Shown piece by piece: positions 5,953-12,246 of a stretch of DNA of 30,433 bases. The notes beneath the pieces are model-generated. The model did not search any database, was not told the origin of the DNA, and saw only the letters and a program-made list of their open reading frames with translations. The DNA is from a virus. The translations under genes were made by a program, and so were the position numbers. The DNA lies in the IMG/VR virus record IMGVR_UViG_3300011115_000460, positions 1-30,433 of that record; one strand, given 5' to 3'. Numbering within the stretch: position 1 is the first letter of the stretch; each line of letters opens with the position of its first letter.

Positions 5953-6446
5953 TGAAGTTAACTATCTATCAAATCGAACAAAGCTATAACCAGTTAGCAG
6001 AGGAACTTATAGAGAATGGGGGCGAGTTAACCCCCTCTCTTGAGGAAGCGTTAGCAATCACAGAAGAGCAACTACAAAACAAATCAGTCGCCTATTCTTT
6101 TGTAATTAAACAAATGGATGCTGATGTTGACATCATTGATGCTGAAATTAAGAGGTTGCAGAATTTAAAAAAGCAGCGTGAGAAAGCATCGGAGTATCTT
6201 AAAGAGCGCATTAAACACGCAATGGACACATTCCAGATTGAAGAAATAAAGACACCATTGGTGAAGATTAACTTTAGGAAGTCTGAATCAGTTGAGGTGG
6301 AGGATGTAAACCAACTGCCTGCTGCATTCAAGGTGGTTAAGGTTACTGAACAAGCAGACAAAGCAGCTATTAAAGCAGCACTTAAGGATGGTGTTGAGGT
6401 TACTGGATGCAGCATAGCAACACATCGGAATTTGCAGATAAAGTAA
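5952..6446 (+). CDS. Siphovirus Gp157-like protein
   Basis: The protein (164 aa) is helical and coiled-coil in its first 95 residues, with E-E-Q-L-Q-N-K and K-R-L-Q-N-L-K-K-Q-R-E-K-A (about 67-79), then Y-L-K-E-R-I-K-H-A-M. A beta-rich end follows with K-I-N-F-R-K-S-E-S-V-E-V and L-P-A-A-F-K-V. This is the pattern of the Gp157 family (first described in Streptococcus phages), which normally neighbours recT or other annealing proteins; its role is not established, although resistance to phage and a recombination accessory role have been proposed. It begins on the last base of the recT stop and is followed by a terminator, so it closes this operon. Confidence 0.75.
   Translation: MKLTIYQIEQSYNQLAEELIENGGELTPSLEEALAITEEQLQNKSVAYSFVIKQMDADVDIIDAEIKRLQNLKKQREKASEYLKERIKHAMDTFQIEEIKTPLVKINFRKSESVEVEDVNQLPAAFKVVKVTEQADKAAIKAALKDGVEVTGCSIATHRNLQIK
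6018..6035 (+). other. GC-only hairpin inside the Gp157-like gene
   Basis: GGGGG (6018-6022) and CCCCC (6031-6035) can pair around an 8-nt loop. Such a run is rare in this AT-rich sequence. It may slow ribosomes or alter mRNA stability near the start of the gene, or it may simply reflect the codons for Gly-Gly-Glu-Leu-Thr-Pro. Confidence 0.4.
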
Positions 6447-6455
6447 AAAACAATT

Positions 6456-6490
6456 GCCCATAGTTAGTAAAATAGCTATGGGCTTTATTA
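6456..6490 (+). terminator. Intrinsic terminator after the recombination operon
   Basis: GCCCATAG (6456-6463) pairs with CTATGGGC (6476-6483). The stem extends inward by a G-U and two A-U pairs to 11 bp with a 6-nt loop, and is followed by TTTATTAT. It begins 10 nt after the stop of the Gp157-like gene. The T-tract is imperfect, which lowers confidence a little. Confidence 0.75.
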
Positions 6491-6591
6491 TGACTACTCC
6501 GCAACGCTGCAACACATTGAATGGCAAATTATTTATAATATAGAATATAAAAAAATGATAAAATATTATTTTTTAAATTTTTTGGGTTTCA

Positions 6592-6668
6592 ATGTGGTGT
6601 TTTTGCCAAAAAACAGATTGCAAAAAGTGTTTATATCAATGTTTATAAGTAATTAATACGCACCACAT
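6592..6668. repeat. Separated 8-bp inverted repeat, possible operator
   Basis: ATGTGGTG at 6592-6599 and its exact complement CACCACAT at 6661-6668 lie about 60 nt apart, upstream of the -7 element at 6687. The arms are too far apart for a simple operator dyad but could be two half-sites for a looping regulator or for a replication initiator. Confidence 0.4.
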
Positions 6669-6686
6669 CAATACGTTTTAAAGTGT

Positions 6687-6694
6687 TATATTTG
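6687..6694 (+). promoter_or_regulatory. -7 element TATATTTG before the replication genes
   Basis: TATATTTG matches TAnnTTTG and is followed by an A-rich leader to the ATG at 6718. No TTTG is visible at the -33 position, so the promoter may need an activator. Confidence 0.55.
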
Positions 6695-6717
6695 TTGCGT
6701 AATCAAAAAAAAATAAA

Positions 6718-7089
6718 ATGAACTGTACCAAAATTGAAAAAGTGTTGCGAGAACAAACCATTAATATGTTCTCAAAAGAGTGGTATCATAACACATCTTT
6801 GATAATTGCTAAAAGTATTGAAGCACCATCACCAAGATATGGAGATGTGGTCTTAAATTTTTCGCTAAAGGAATTTCAAAAACTAAATGATTATTTTGAA
6901 ACATTGCAATTAAATTATATTTATACCAATAGAGATTTTTTACCCATTGTTTCCGATATAATTCCAAACATCACTCCAAAAAGAGTAAGGATGGAATTAA
7001 AAAGGTTTGCAATTGAAAAAAAACTATACATTAAAGAAAAAAACACTACACCATTTGGTAGAACATTTGTTTTACTAAAAGATTATTAA
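6718..7089 (+). CDS. Possible winged-helix DNA-binding protein, 123 aa
   Basis: I cannot name the family. The N-terminal half is mixed (I-E-K-V-L-R-E-Q-T, then K-E-W-Y-H-N). The C-terminal half runs F-L-P-I-V-S-D-I-I, I-T-P-K-R-V-R-M-E-L-K-R-F-A (about residues 87-100), then K-K-L-Y-I-K-E-K and a final strand F-G-R-T-F-V-L-L. A helix, a turn, a basic recognition-type helix and a beta hairpin are the order of a winged helix. It is the first gene after the origin-like gap and precedes the primase, so it might be a replication initiator or a regulator of this operon. Confidence 0.5.
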   Translation: MNCTKIEKVLREQTINMFSKEWYHNTSLIIAKSIEAPSPRYGDVVLNFSLKEFQKLNDYFETLQLNYIYTNRDFLPIVSDIIPNITPKRVRMELKRFAIEKKLYIKEKNTTPFGRTFVLLKDY

Positions 7090-7097
7090 TATATTTG
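7066..7097 (+). promoter_or_regulatory. Promoter TTTG-N20-TATATTTG ahead of the primase leader
   Basis: TTTG at 7066-7069 (inside the end of the preceding gene), a 20-nt spacer and TATATTTG at 7090-7097 fit the Bacteroidota consensus. The expected start near 7101 gives an unusually long structured leader of about 120 nt before the primase ATG at 7223. Confidence 0.7.
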
Positions 7098-7122
7098 CAA
7101 ACCGATTTTAAATAATAATAGA

Positions 7123-7221
7123 ATGATACAGATTCTAAATAATAATATTGGCAGCAATGCCAACAACAAACCATCTACTTACTTGGCTGTATCCCTTGTA
7201 AGAGATGGTTTTGTTTTCTAA
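7123..7221 (+). CDS. 32-codon leader ORF upstream of the primase-helicase
   Basis: An ATG at 7123 opens 32 codons and ends at the TAA at 7219-7221, leaving one base before the primase ATG at 7223. The peptide begins M-I-Q-I-L-N-N-N-I-G-S-N-A-N-N-K, with six Asn in eleven residues, then a hydrophobic end. Both RNA hairpins of the leader (7148-7163 and 7168-7211) lie within it. It may encode a real small protein, or act as a leader peptide whose translation controls hairpin folding. No other evidence of function exists. Confidence 0.45.
   Translation: MIQILNNNIGSNANNKPSTYLAVSLVRDGFVF
7148..7163 (+). other. Small RNA hairpin with GCAA tetraloop
   Basis: TTGGCA (7148-7153) and TGCCAA (7158-7163) form a perfect 6-bp stem closed by GCAA, a GNRA-type tetraloop that is especially stable in RNA. 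It precedes the larger hairpin by 4 nt in the primase leader. Confidence 0.5.
7168..7219 (+). promoter_or_regulatory. Terminator- or attenuator-like hairpin at the primase start
   Basis: AAACCATCT (7168-7176) pairs with AGATGGTTT (7203-7211), and CTTAC (7178-7182) with GTAAG (7198-7202), giving 14 bp with a single bulged A and a 15-nt loop. TTTTGTTTT overlaps and follows the 3' arm, as in an intrinsic terminator. The hairpin also buries the in-frame ATG at 7205. It is therefore a candidate attenuator or translation switch for the primase gene. Confidence 0.5.
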
Positions 7222-7222
7222 T

Positions 7223-9616
7223 ATGATAGTTACAATATACAAATCTCTAAAAGAGGTTACCAATGGATTTCAGCGTGATGTTAACTATGTCTTTGAGCGC
7301 ATTAGGTCTGGGAAGTCACAAAAGTTAATCGAACAAATTCAAGCGGAAACAGATGAGGAAAAGCAGCAGGCACTTAAAAAAGAGTTACCTGCAATAAATT
7401 TTCAAGGTGTTTTCAAGGAGCGAAATGATAAAGGAATAAAGCAATTTAGCGGATTGATGCCATTAGATTTTGATAAGTTCAAAGATAAGGCTGAAATGAC
7501 TGCGCTAATGGACTCATTAAAAGATAATGAGTATGTATTCGCAATGTTTATTTCGCCTCGTGGAAATGGCTTTAAATTGATAATTAAGATACCTTTAGAT
7601 GGTGCATCAAATTACAAAGGTTACTTTGATTCATTAAAGAACTATTTTGATTCTGATTATTTTGATGCAAGTAGTAGTAATATTTCAAGGTTGTGCTACG
7701 AAAGTTATGACCCAAACATTTACATCAATCCAAAGGCTTTAATCTATAATGAAGTTGAAGAACCAGAGTATAGTGACATAGGAACTATAACACCAATATT
7801 TGCCATAAATAGTGATAATAGAATAATTTCAAATTTACTTACTTGGTGGAAGAAAAAATATGGCAACACTAAAGGGAGTAGAAATACAAACCTATTCAAA
7901 TTAGCAATGGCATTGAACTGCTTTGGCATTGATAAGCACGAAGCATTGAACGTACTTAACGAATTTCAAGAAAGTGATTTCACACTATCGGAAATTGAAA
8001 CCTTATGCAAATCAGCCTACAAAAAATCTGAAGTACACGGAACGAGATTTTTTGAGGACAATGCCATTAAGTTTAAAATTGAGAAGCAAGTTAGGCAGGG
8101 AAAAACTGCAAAAGAAATAATTAAACTATTGCCAGATGTTGACCCTAAAAAAATTGATGAGGCATCAGAAACTATTAGAGAAAATATTGACATAGAAGAC
8201 TACTGGTCATTCGATGACAAAGGAAAGTTTAAATTGTCACCTCATAAATATAAATTTTGGCTGGAGAATAACAACTTTTCTAAATTCTTTCCAACCGAAA
8301 GTAAAACCTTTACGTTTATTCAGATTGACCAAAATCAAGTTGAAGAAACTAATGAGAAAAGAATAAAAGATTATGTCCTCAATAATTTAATGGAGCGCAA
8401 AGATATTGGCTATTCTCCATACGATTCAATGGCATCTTCAACTAAAGCATTCAACATTGATTTTCTTGGTTTACTTGCAAGTGCTAACATCAAGATTAAA
8501 GAAGACACGCAAGATGAGATATTTCTTTACTACAAAAATTGCGTTGTTAAAATCACTAAAGATAGCTTTGAAACTATTGATTACCTTGATGTTGATGGTT
8601 ATGTTTGGAAAAATCAAATTATTGATAGAGATTTTGCCATTAAAGACCATCACAATAGTGAATATAGAAGTTTTATCTGGTATATTGCTGGAGAAAATAA
8701 GCAGAAATATAACACTTTTAAATCAGTAATAGGCTATTTAATGCATTCCTTCAAGACCTCTGCCAACAACAAGGCAGTAATTCTTAACGATAGTGTAATA
8801 AGCGAAAACCCAAACGGAGGAAGCGGCAAGGGCTTATTTTGCAATGCTTTAAGTCACTTGAAAAAGGTAAGCAGCATTGATGGGAAAACCTTTGATTTTA
8901 ATAAATCGTTTCCCTATCAAACAGTAAGTACGGACTGCCAATTGTTAGTATTCGATGATGTTAAAAAAAACTTTGACTTTGAGCGTTTATTCTCTTTGAT
9001 TACTGAAGGAATAACTATCGAATATAAAGGGCAGGATGCAATCAAGCTACCAGTACAGAAGTCACCGAAAATTATAATCACTACTAACTACACAGTAGGT
9101 GGTGTGGGTGGTAGTTTTGAACGCAGAAAGTTTGAAATTGAACTATCCGATTACTTTAACGCTGGTAACACACCATTGATGAAGTTTGGCAAGTTACTAT
9201 TTGATGAGTGGGATGATGATGAGTGGAGTAGGTTTGACAATTATATGATTCAATGCGCCCAATATTACCTCAACAAAGGTTTAGTGTCTGCTGAATTTGG
9301 AAATATTCACACACGCAAATTCATCAAGAACACCTCATTTGAATTTTACGAATGGACAAAGACACACGAAGTTTTCTCATTCAACGATAGGCTTTCAAAG
9401 AGAGAGAAGTATAATGAATTTCTTGAAGAGTATCAAGACTTTAAGAAGTGGCTTTCACAAAAGAAATTCAAACAATGGCTTGAAAACTATTGCACTTTTT
9501 ATGACTACAAATATGCTGAAGGTAATTCAACACCAATAGGCAGGTGGTTTACCATTGAGAATGAAACTAAAATGTGGGAAGATTTAAGAACTGAAGAAAA
9601 ACCAAGTTTTCAATGA
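7223..9616 (+). CDS. Primase-helicase (VirE-N/AEP-like primase with SF3-type ATPase)
   Basis: This 797-aa protein combines two replication activities. The N-terminal part resembles the BT4734/VirE-N primase-like domain: G-L-M-P-L-D-F-D-K with Asp82 and Asp84, then S-P-R-G-N-G-F-K-L (111-119). A linker region with a primase C-terminal-like helical domain follows. The C-terminal half carries a superfamily 3 helicase core: Walker A G-G-S-G-K-G (532-537), Walker B L-L-V-F-D-D (Asp578, Asp579) and a sensor stretch I-I-I-T-T-N-Y, ending in an E-R-R-K-F-E-I segment. It would open the replication fork and prime synthesis. The ATG at 7223 is chosen over one at 7205 because it follows the leader ORF stop by one base and the earlier ATG lies inside a hairpin. 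Confidence 0.85.
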   Translation: MIVTIYKSLKEVTNGFQRDVNYVFERIRSGKSQKLIEQIQAETDEEKQQALKKELPAINFQGVFKERNDKGIKQFSGLMPLDFDKFKDKAEMTALMDSLKDNEYVFAMFISPRGNGFKLIIKIPLDGASNYKGYFDSLKNYFDSDYFDASSSNISRLCYESYDPNIYINPKALIYNEVEEPEYSDIGTITPIFAINSDNRIISNLLTWWKKKYGNTKGSRNTNLFKLAMALNCFGIDKHEALNVLNEFQESDFTLSEIETLCKSAYKKSEVHGTRFFEDNAIKFKIEKQVRQGKTAKEIIKLLPDVDPKKIDEASETIRENIDIEDYWSFDDKGKFKLSPHKYKFWLENNNFSKFFPTESKTFTFIQIDQNQVEETNEKRIKDYVLNNLMERKDIGYSPYDSMASSTKAFNIDFLGLLASANIKIKEDTQDEIFLYYKNCVVKITKDSFETIDYLDVDGYVWKNQIIDRDFAIKDHHNSEYRSFIWYIAGENKQKYNTFKSVIGYLMHSFKTSANNKAVILNDSVISENPNGGSGKGLFCNALSHLKKVSSIDGKTFDFNKSFPYQTVSTDCQLLVFDDVKKNFDFERLFSLITEGITIEYKGQDAIKLPVQKSPKIIITTNYTVGGVGGSFERRKFEIELSDYFNAGNTPLMKFGKLLFDEWDDDEWSRFDNYMIQCAQYYLNKGLVSAEFGNIHTRKFIKNTSFEFYEWTKTHEVFSFNDRLSKREKYNEFLEEYQDFKKWLSQKKFKQWLENYCTFYDYKYAEGNSTPIGRWFTIENETKMWEDLRTEEKPSFQ

Positions 9617-11025
9617 TACAATTAAGAGACTACCAAAACAAAATTGTAGATGAGGTTAGAAAATCATTTACCAATGGCAAAAAAAGAGTGATACTTTGCG
9701 CTGCAACTGGCTCTGGCAAAACTGTGATGTTTACTTACATCGTTAAAAATGCAATTGAAAAAGGTGGCAGGGTGCTAATATTCACGCATCGAACAGAGCT
9801 GCTCAAACAATCCTCAAAAACATTTGGAAACTTTGGCTTAACACCAGAGTTAATTACTGCCAATTCAACACCAGACCTTTCACTATCTCTTCACGTTTCA
9901 ATGGTCGAAACATTCAACCGAAGAATTGAAGACTACCTACTATTTCTTCAGTCAAGAACATTGATTATAATTGATGAGGCACACCTTGAGAGTTTTACAA
10001 AATTGCTACCTTACTTTTCGCCACAAACGTATGTGATAGGTGCTACTGCAACACCATATCGAAAAGGCAAACAGAATTCATTATCGGATTTCTACACCGA
10101 TATGATTCAAAATGTTGACACACCAGACCTCATCAGAGATGGTTACCTTTCCGATAGCATCACCTACGGAGTCAACATTGATATGAAAAACTTAAAGAAA
10201 AAAGGTGATGATTACGATACTGAAAAGTATTATGAAGAAAACAAAACTTATGAAGGAGTTGTTGCTAATTACATAAGGTTAACACCAAACAAAAAGGCTA
10301 TTGTTTTTGCATCCAATGTCAATTCTTCAAAGCAGGTTTGCTTTCAATTTAATTGCAATGGCATCAAAGCAAAGCATATTGATGGTAATACTCCAGATGC
10401 TGAAAGAGTAAACATTCTTGATTGGTTTGCCAATACACCTAACGCAGTAATTTGCAATTGCGGAATTCTTAACGCTGGATATGACCAGCCCGATATTGAA
10501 GTGGTAATTCTTTACCGAGCCACAACATCACTACCATTATTCTTGCAAATGTGTGGCAGAGGTAGCAGAGTAACACCAACCAAAAATAAGTTTACTATTT
10601 TGGATTTTGGTAACAATGTTTCGAGGCACGGATATTGGGAGGATGCAAGGATTTGGTCGCTGCATAAGGAAGTGAAAAAAGCAAAAAAAGCAGAACTAAT
10701 GAAGTCCTGCAAACAATGTGAGGCACTTATACCTATTCGTTCAGTTGAATGTAAATTTTGTGGTTACGTTTATAAATCGAAAACTAAAGTACAAAGTGAA
10801 TTTGCTGAACTTGTTTTGATGCCAAAAAAGGAAATTAATTCATACGCTATGAAACAAGATTTACTAACTATTGTTGAAATGTGCAAAGCTAAATTAATTA
10901 AACCAGCATTTGTTCTACATTCAATGACTGATAAGCAAAAAGCACTTGATTTCGTTAAATTAATGGGTTACAAAAAAGGTTGGTTACATTTTAATAAAGA
11001 TAGATTCAATGTGTTCAGAGGATAA
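9613..11025 (+). CDS. SF2 DEAH-box helicase with C4 zinc finger, RadD-like
   Basis: The 470-aa protein has a complete superfamily 2 helicase core: Q-motif-like L-R-D-Y-Q, Walker A A-T-G-S-G-K-T (31-37), D-E-A-H (121-124), G-A-T-A-T-P-Y-R (143-150), a second RecA-like domain and motif VI Q-M-C-G-R-G-S-R (312-319). After the core sits a four-cysteine zinc site, Cys366-x2-Cys369-x10-Cys380-x2-Cys383. A helicase core plus C-terminal C4 finger is the layout of RadD-type (YejH) repair helicases, which in E. coli bind the SSB tail. The phage DUF3127 protein has such a tail. It overlaps the primase stop by ATGA, so both are translated together. Branch migration or fork repair is the likely job. Confidence 0.85.
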   Translation: MIQLRDYQNKIVDEVRKSFTNGKKRVILCAATGSGKTVMFTYIVKNAIEKGGRVLIFTHRTELLKQSSKTFGNFGLTPELITANSTPDLSLSLHVSMVETFNRRIEDYLLFLQSRTLIIIDEAHLESFTKLLPYFSPQTYVIGATATPYRKGKQNSLSDFYTDMIQNVDTPDLIRDGYLSDSITYGVNIDMKNLKKKGDDYDTEKYYEENKTYEGVVANYIRLTPNKKAIVFASNVNSSKQVCFQFNCNGIKAKHIDGNTPDAERVNILDWFANTPNAVICNCGILNAGYDQPDIEVVILYRATTSLPLFLQMCGRGSRVTPTKNKFTILDFGNNVSRHGYWEDARIWSLHKEVKKAKKAELMKSCKQCEALIPIRSVECKFCGYVYKSKTKVQSEFAELVLMPKKEINSYAMKQDLLTIVEMCKAKLIKPAFVLHSMTDKQKALDFVKLMGYKKGWLHFNKDRFNVFRG

Positions 11026-11341
11026 ACTACATCAAGATTGTTACGTTTGGTTTCACAACACCTATCCCAATTTGCGTGGCTTATTGTGCTATAACTTAAA
11101 CAATAGCAAGAATAAAATTGATGGTGCAAGAAATAAGGCAAAAGGTCTAATTGCAGGGCGGTCTGATATGGTGCTTTACTACAATAGCAATGCGTTTATG
11201 ATTGAATTCAAGACATCAGATGGTTCGCAGTCAGAAGGTCAAAAAGAGTGGGAAGCATTGGTTAGGAGTAATGGTTTCCAATATCACATTATAAGGTCAC
11301 TTGAGGAGTTTAAATCACTTATTCTTATGTTATTAAAATAA
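11009..11341 (+). CDS. VRR-NUC-type nuclease (PD-(D/E)xK fold)
   Basis: This 110-aa protein fits the VRR-NUC group, stand-alone phage nucleases related to Holliday-junction and flap-cutting enzymes. The catalytic core is visible: G-R-S-D-M-V (50-55) with Asp53, M-I-E-F-K (64-68) with Glu66 and Lys68, and G-Q-K-E-W (77-81) with Gln78-type helper residue; Glu4 lies in the first helix. The segment N-L-N-N-S-K-N-K-I-D-G-A-R-N-K-A-K-G is a family hallmark. It overlaps the helicase gene by 17 nt, so it belongs to the replication set and may resolve branched DNA before packaging. It is the only nuclease near the RecT-like gene. Confidence 0.85.
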   Translation: MCSEDKLHQDCYVWFHNTYPNLRGLLCYNLNNSKNKIDGARNKAKGLIAGRSDMVLYYNSNAFMIEFKTSDGSQSEGQKEWEALVRSNGFQYHIIRSLEEFKSLILMLLK

Positions 11342-11345
11342 TACT

Positions 11346-11353
11346 TATCTTTG
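11346..11353 (+). promoter_or_regulatory. -7 element TATCTTTG four bases before an ATG
   Basis: TATCTTTG matches TAnnTTTG and begins 4 nt after the nuclease stop. The next ATG is at 11358, only 4 nt from the end of the element, so a transcript would start at or beside the ATG. No -33 TTTG is seen. Confidence 0.5.
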
Positions 11354-11357
11354 TGGT

Positions 11358-11435
11358 ATGAAAGCGAAAGCGCAAAAACTTGTTGATTTGCAGATATTAA
11401 GCAAGTGCAAAACAGAAATTCCAAAAGATGGGTAG
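11358..11435 (+). CDS. 25-codon micro-ORF, lysine-rich
   Basis: The frame runs from the ATG at 11358 to the TAG at 11433-11435 and encodes a 25-residue basic peptide beginning M-K-A-K-A-Q-K-L-V-D-L-Q. It follows a TATCTTTG element so closely that its mRNA would be leaderless. Reality as a gene is uncertain. It may instead be a short leader ahead of the 63-aa gene. Confidence 0.35.
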   Translation: MKAKAQKLVDLQILSKCKTEIPKDG

Positions 11436-11466
11436 GTTGAGTGGCTTTTTTGCTTTAAAAAAAATG

Positions 11467-11474
11467 TAATTTTG
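11467..11474 (+). promoter_or_regulatory. -7 element TAATTTTG five bases before an ATG
   Basis: TAATTTTG matches TAnnTTTG and ends 5 nt before the ATG at 11480. A TTTG occurs upstream but with only 14 nt spacing. The placement again predicts a leaderless or nearly leaderless mRNA. Confidence 0.5.
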
Positions 11475-11479
11475 AGGCT

Positions 11480-11671
11480 ATGAAAAAAGGAATGAAATAT
11501 AAAAGGATAATTGATTTTGAATTGATAAAGGTGGCTTGGCCTTTTAATTGCTTAGATGCATTGTTTGATAATGATGCGAGTAATATAGTTAGTAAACGAG
11601 GTAGGTATATTTTGAGTAAAGGGAATCGTTATTTGAGGGCTTATTTGGCTGATGAAAGTAATTTTGGTTAA
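11480..11671 (+). CDS. Hypothetical protein, 63 aa
   Basis: I do not recognise this basic protein, which has F-E-L-I-K-V-A-W-P-F-N-C-L-D-A-L-F in its first half and K-R-G-R-Y-I-L-S-K-G-N-R-Y-L in its second half. It could be a small DNA-binding protein from its charge. Its own promoter-like element lies just upstream, and the 30-codon ORF and terminase genes follow with overlaps, so it may head the packaging operon. Confidence 0.55.
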   Translation: MKKGMKYKRIIDFELIKVAWPFNCLDALFDNDASNIVSKRGRYILSKGNRYLRAYLADESNFG

Positions 11672-11744
11672 GGGCAAAAATATTACTGATTTAACAGCAA
11701 TTGAAAAAGATTGCGGAGATTATATAAGAATTAAAATATCGTAA
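11652..11744 (+). CDS. 30-codon ORF between the 63-aa gene and terminase small subunit
   Basis: The ATG at 11652 lies inside the end of the 63-aa gene (20-nt overlap) and the TAA at 11742-11744 directly abuts the ATG of the terminase small-subunit gene. The peptide begins M-K-V-I-L-V-K-G-K-N-I-T-D-L, with a balanced composition that looks protein-like. The tight fit suggests translation through this frame hands ribosomes to the terminase gene. Confidence 0.45.
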   Translation: MKVILVKGKNITDLTAIEKDCGDYIRIKIS

Positions 11745-12245
11745 ATGAAAGCAGACCAAGAAAAACAAATTAATTTTATTCTTTTTGAATTAAGAATCGG
11801 CTCGGAGCGTGGAAATATTTTACAAAAGTTTACAAAAGTTTACAAAAGCAGTATAAAAACATTTGATAACCGATTAAAGATTGCAAAAGAGCGTTTTTAT
11901 ATTGAATCTGAACGAATAAATAAACAAACTGAACAAGTATTAACAGATGTGCATAAAGATGCTTTAAAAATCGGTTTAAATACTAAATTAGAAAGACAAC
12001 TACAATTGCAAAATAAAATCAATGAACTTGATGAGATATTATTAAGGGGTACAACACCAGATACTATTTTTGATAATAAAGCAATGATTTCAGTTGATGT
12101 GATACGCAGTTTGACTGCCATTGAAAGGGCTAATCTTATGAAAGTCCAAAGAGAAATTACTGCCGAACTAAACAAAATGGGCGGTGATTATGCCCCTGCG
12201 AAAAGTGAAGTAAAATTAGTTGGTGAACAACCGCTATTTAATTAA
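11745..12245 (+). CDS. terS: Putative terminase small subunit
   Basis: The 166-aa protein directly precedes the large terminase. Its N-terminal region (about 10-50) has a helix-turn-helix-like layout, with I-L-Q-K-F-T-K-V-Y and a following S-S-I-K-T-F-D-N-R-L-K-I-A-K helix, and the rest is long charged helices and coiled coil (about 50-100), typical of small terminases that form rings and recognise the packaging start. The C-terminal end is flexible. There is one base between its stop and the large-subunit ATG. The identification rests on position, size and fold pattern, as small terminases share little sequence. Confidence 0.65.
   Translation: MKADQEKQINFILFELRIGSERGNILQKFTKVYKSSIKTFDNRLKIAKERFYIESERINKQTEQVLTDVHKDALKIGLNTKLERQLQLQNKINELDEILLRGTTPDTIFDNKAMISVDVIRSLTAIERANLMKVQREITAELNKMGGDYAPAKSEVKLVGEQPLFN
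11819..11848 (+). repeat. Three tandem 10-bp repeats inside terS
   Basis: TTTACAAAAG is repeated three times without change or gap at 11819-11828, 11829-11838 and 11839-11848, encoding the K-F-T-K-V-Y-K-S part of the protein. Ten bp is one helical turn, so the copies face the same side of DNA. Phage packaging start sites often lie in or near the small-terminase gene, so this is a candidate pac/cos recognition site. Confidence 0.6.
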
Positions 12246-12246
12246 T

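Larger units (their letters stand above)
6447..6717. promoter_or_regulatory. Non-coding region between recombination and replication genes
   Basis: This is the largest gap in the window. It holds a terminator at its left end, a very AT-rich stretch (about 6520-6590), an inverted word ATGTGGTG/CACCACAT at 6592-6599 and 6661-6668, a repeated GTTTATA pair between about 6629 and 6650, and a -7 element at 6687-6694. I see no convincing gene. It is a candidate control region and possibly a replication origin because replication genes follow. Confidence 0.6.

Noticed and set aside
6490-6543. 17-codon ORF after the terminator
   Set aside because: It starts in the terminator's T-tract, has no promoter-like element near its start and no junction with a neighbour.
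7205-7222. ATG at 7205 as the primase start
   Set aside because: It lies inside the 3' arm of the leader hairpin and within the leader ORF; the ATG at 7223 has the stop-plus-one-base junction seen for several other genes.
8406-8729. 107-codon plus-strand ORF inside the primase gene
   Set aside because: It lies out of frame within the ATPase region of the primase, which carries clear motifs, and its product is a hydrophobic Leu/Ile/Lys-rich shadow.
12220-12246. TTG start extending the large terminase
   Set aside because: It would overlap terS by 26 nt and adds residues before the usual start; the ATG at 12247 follows the terS stop by one base.
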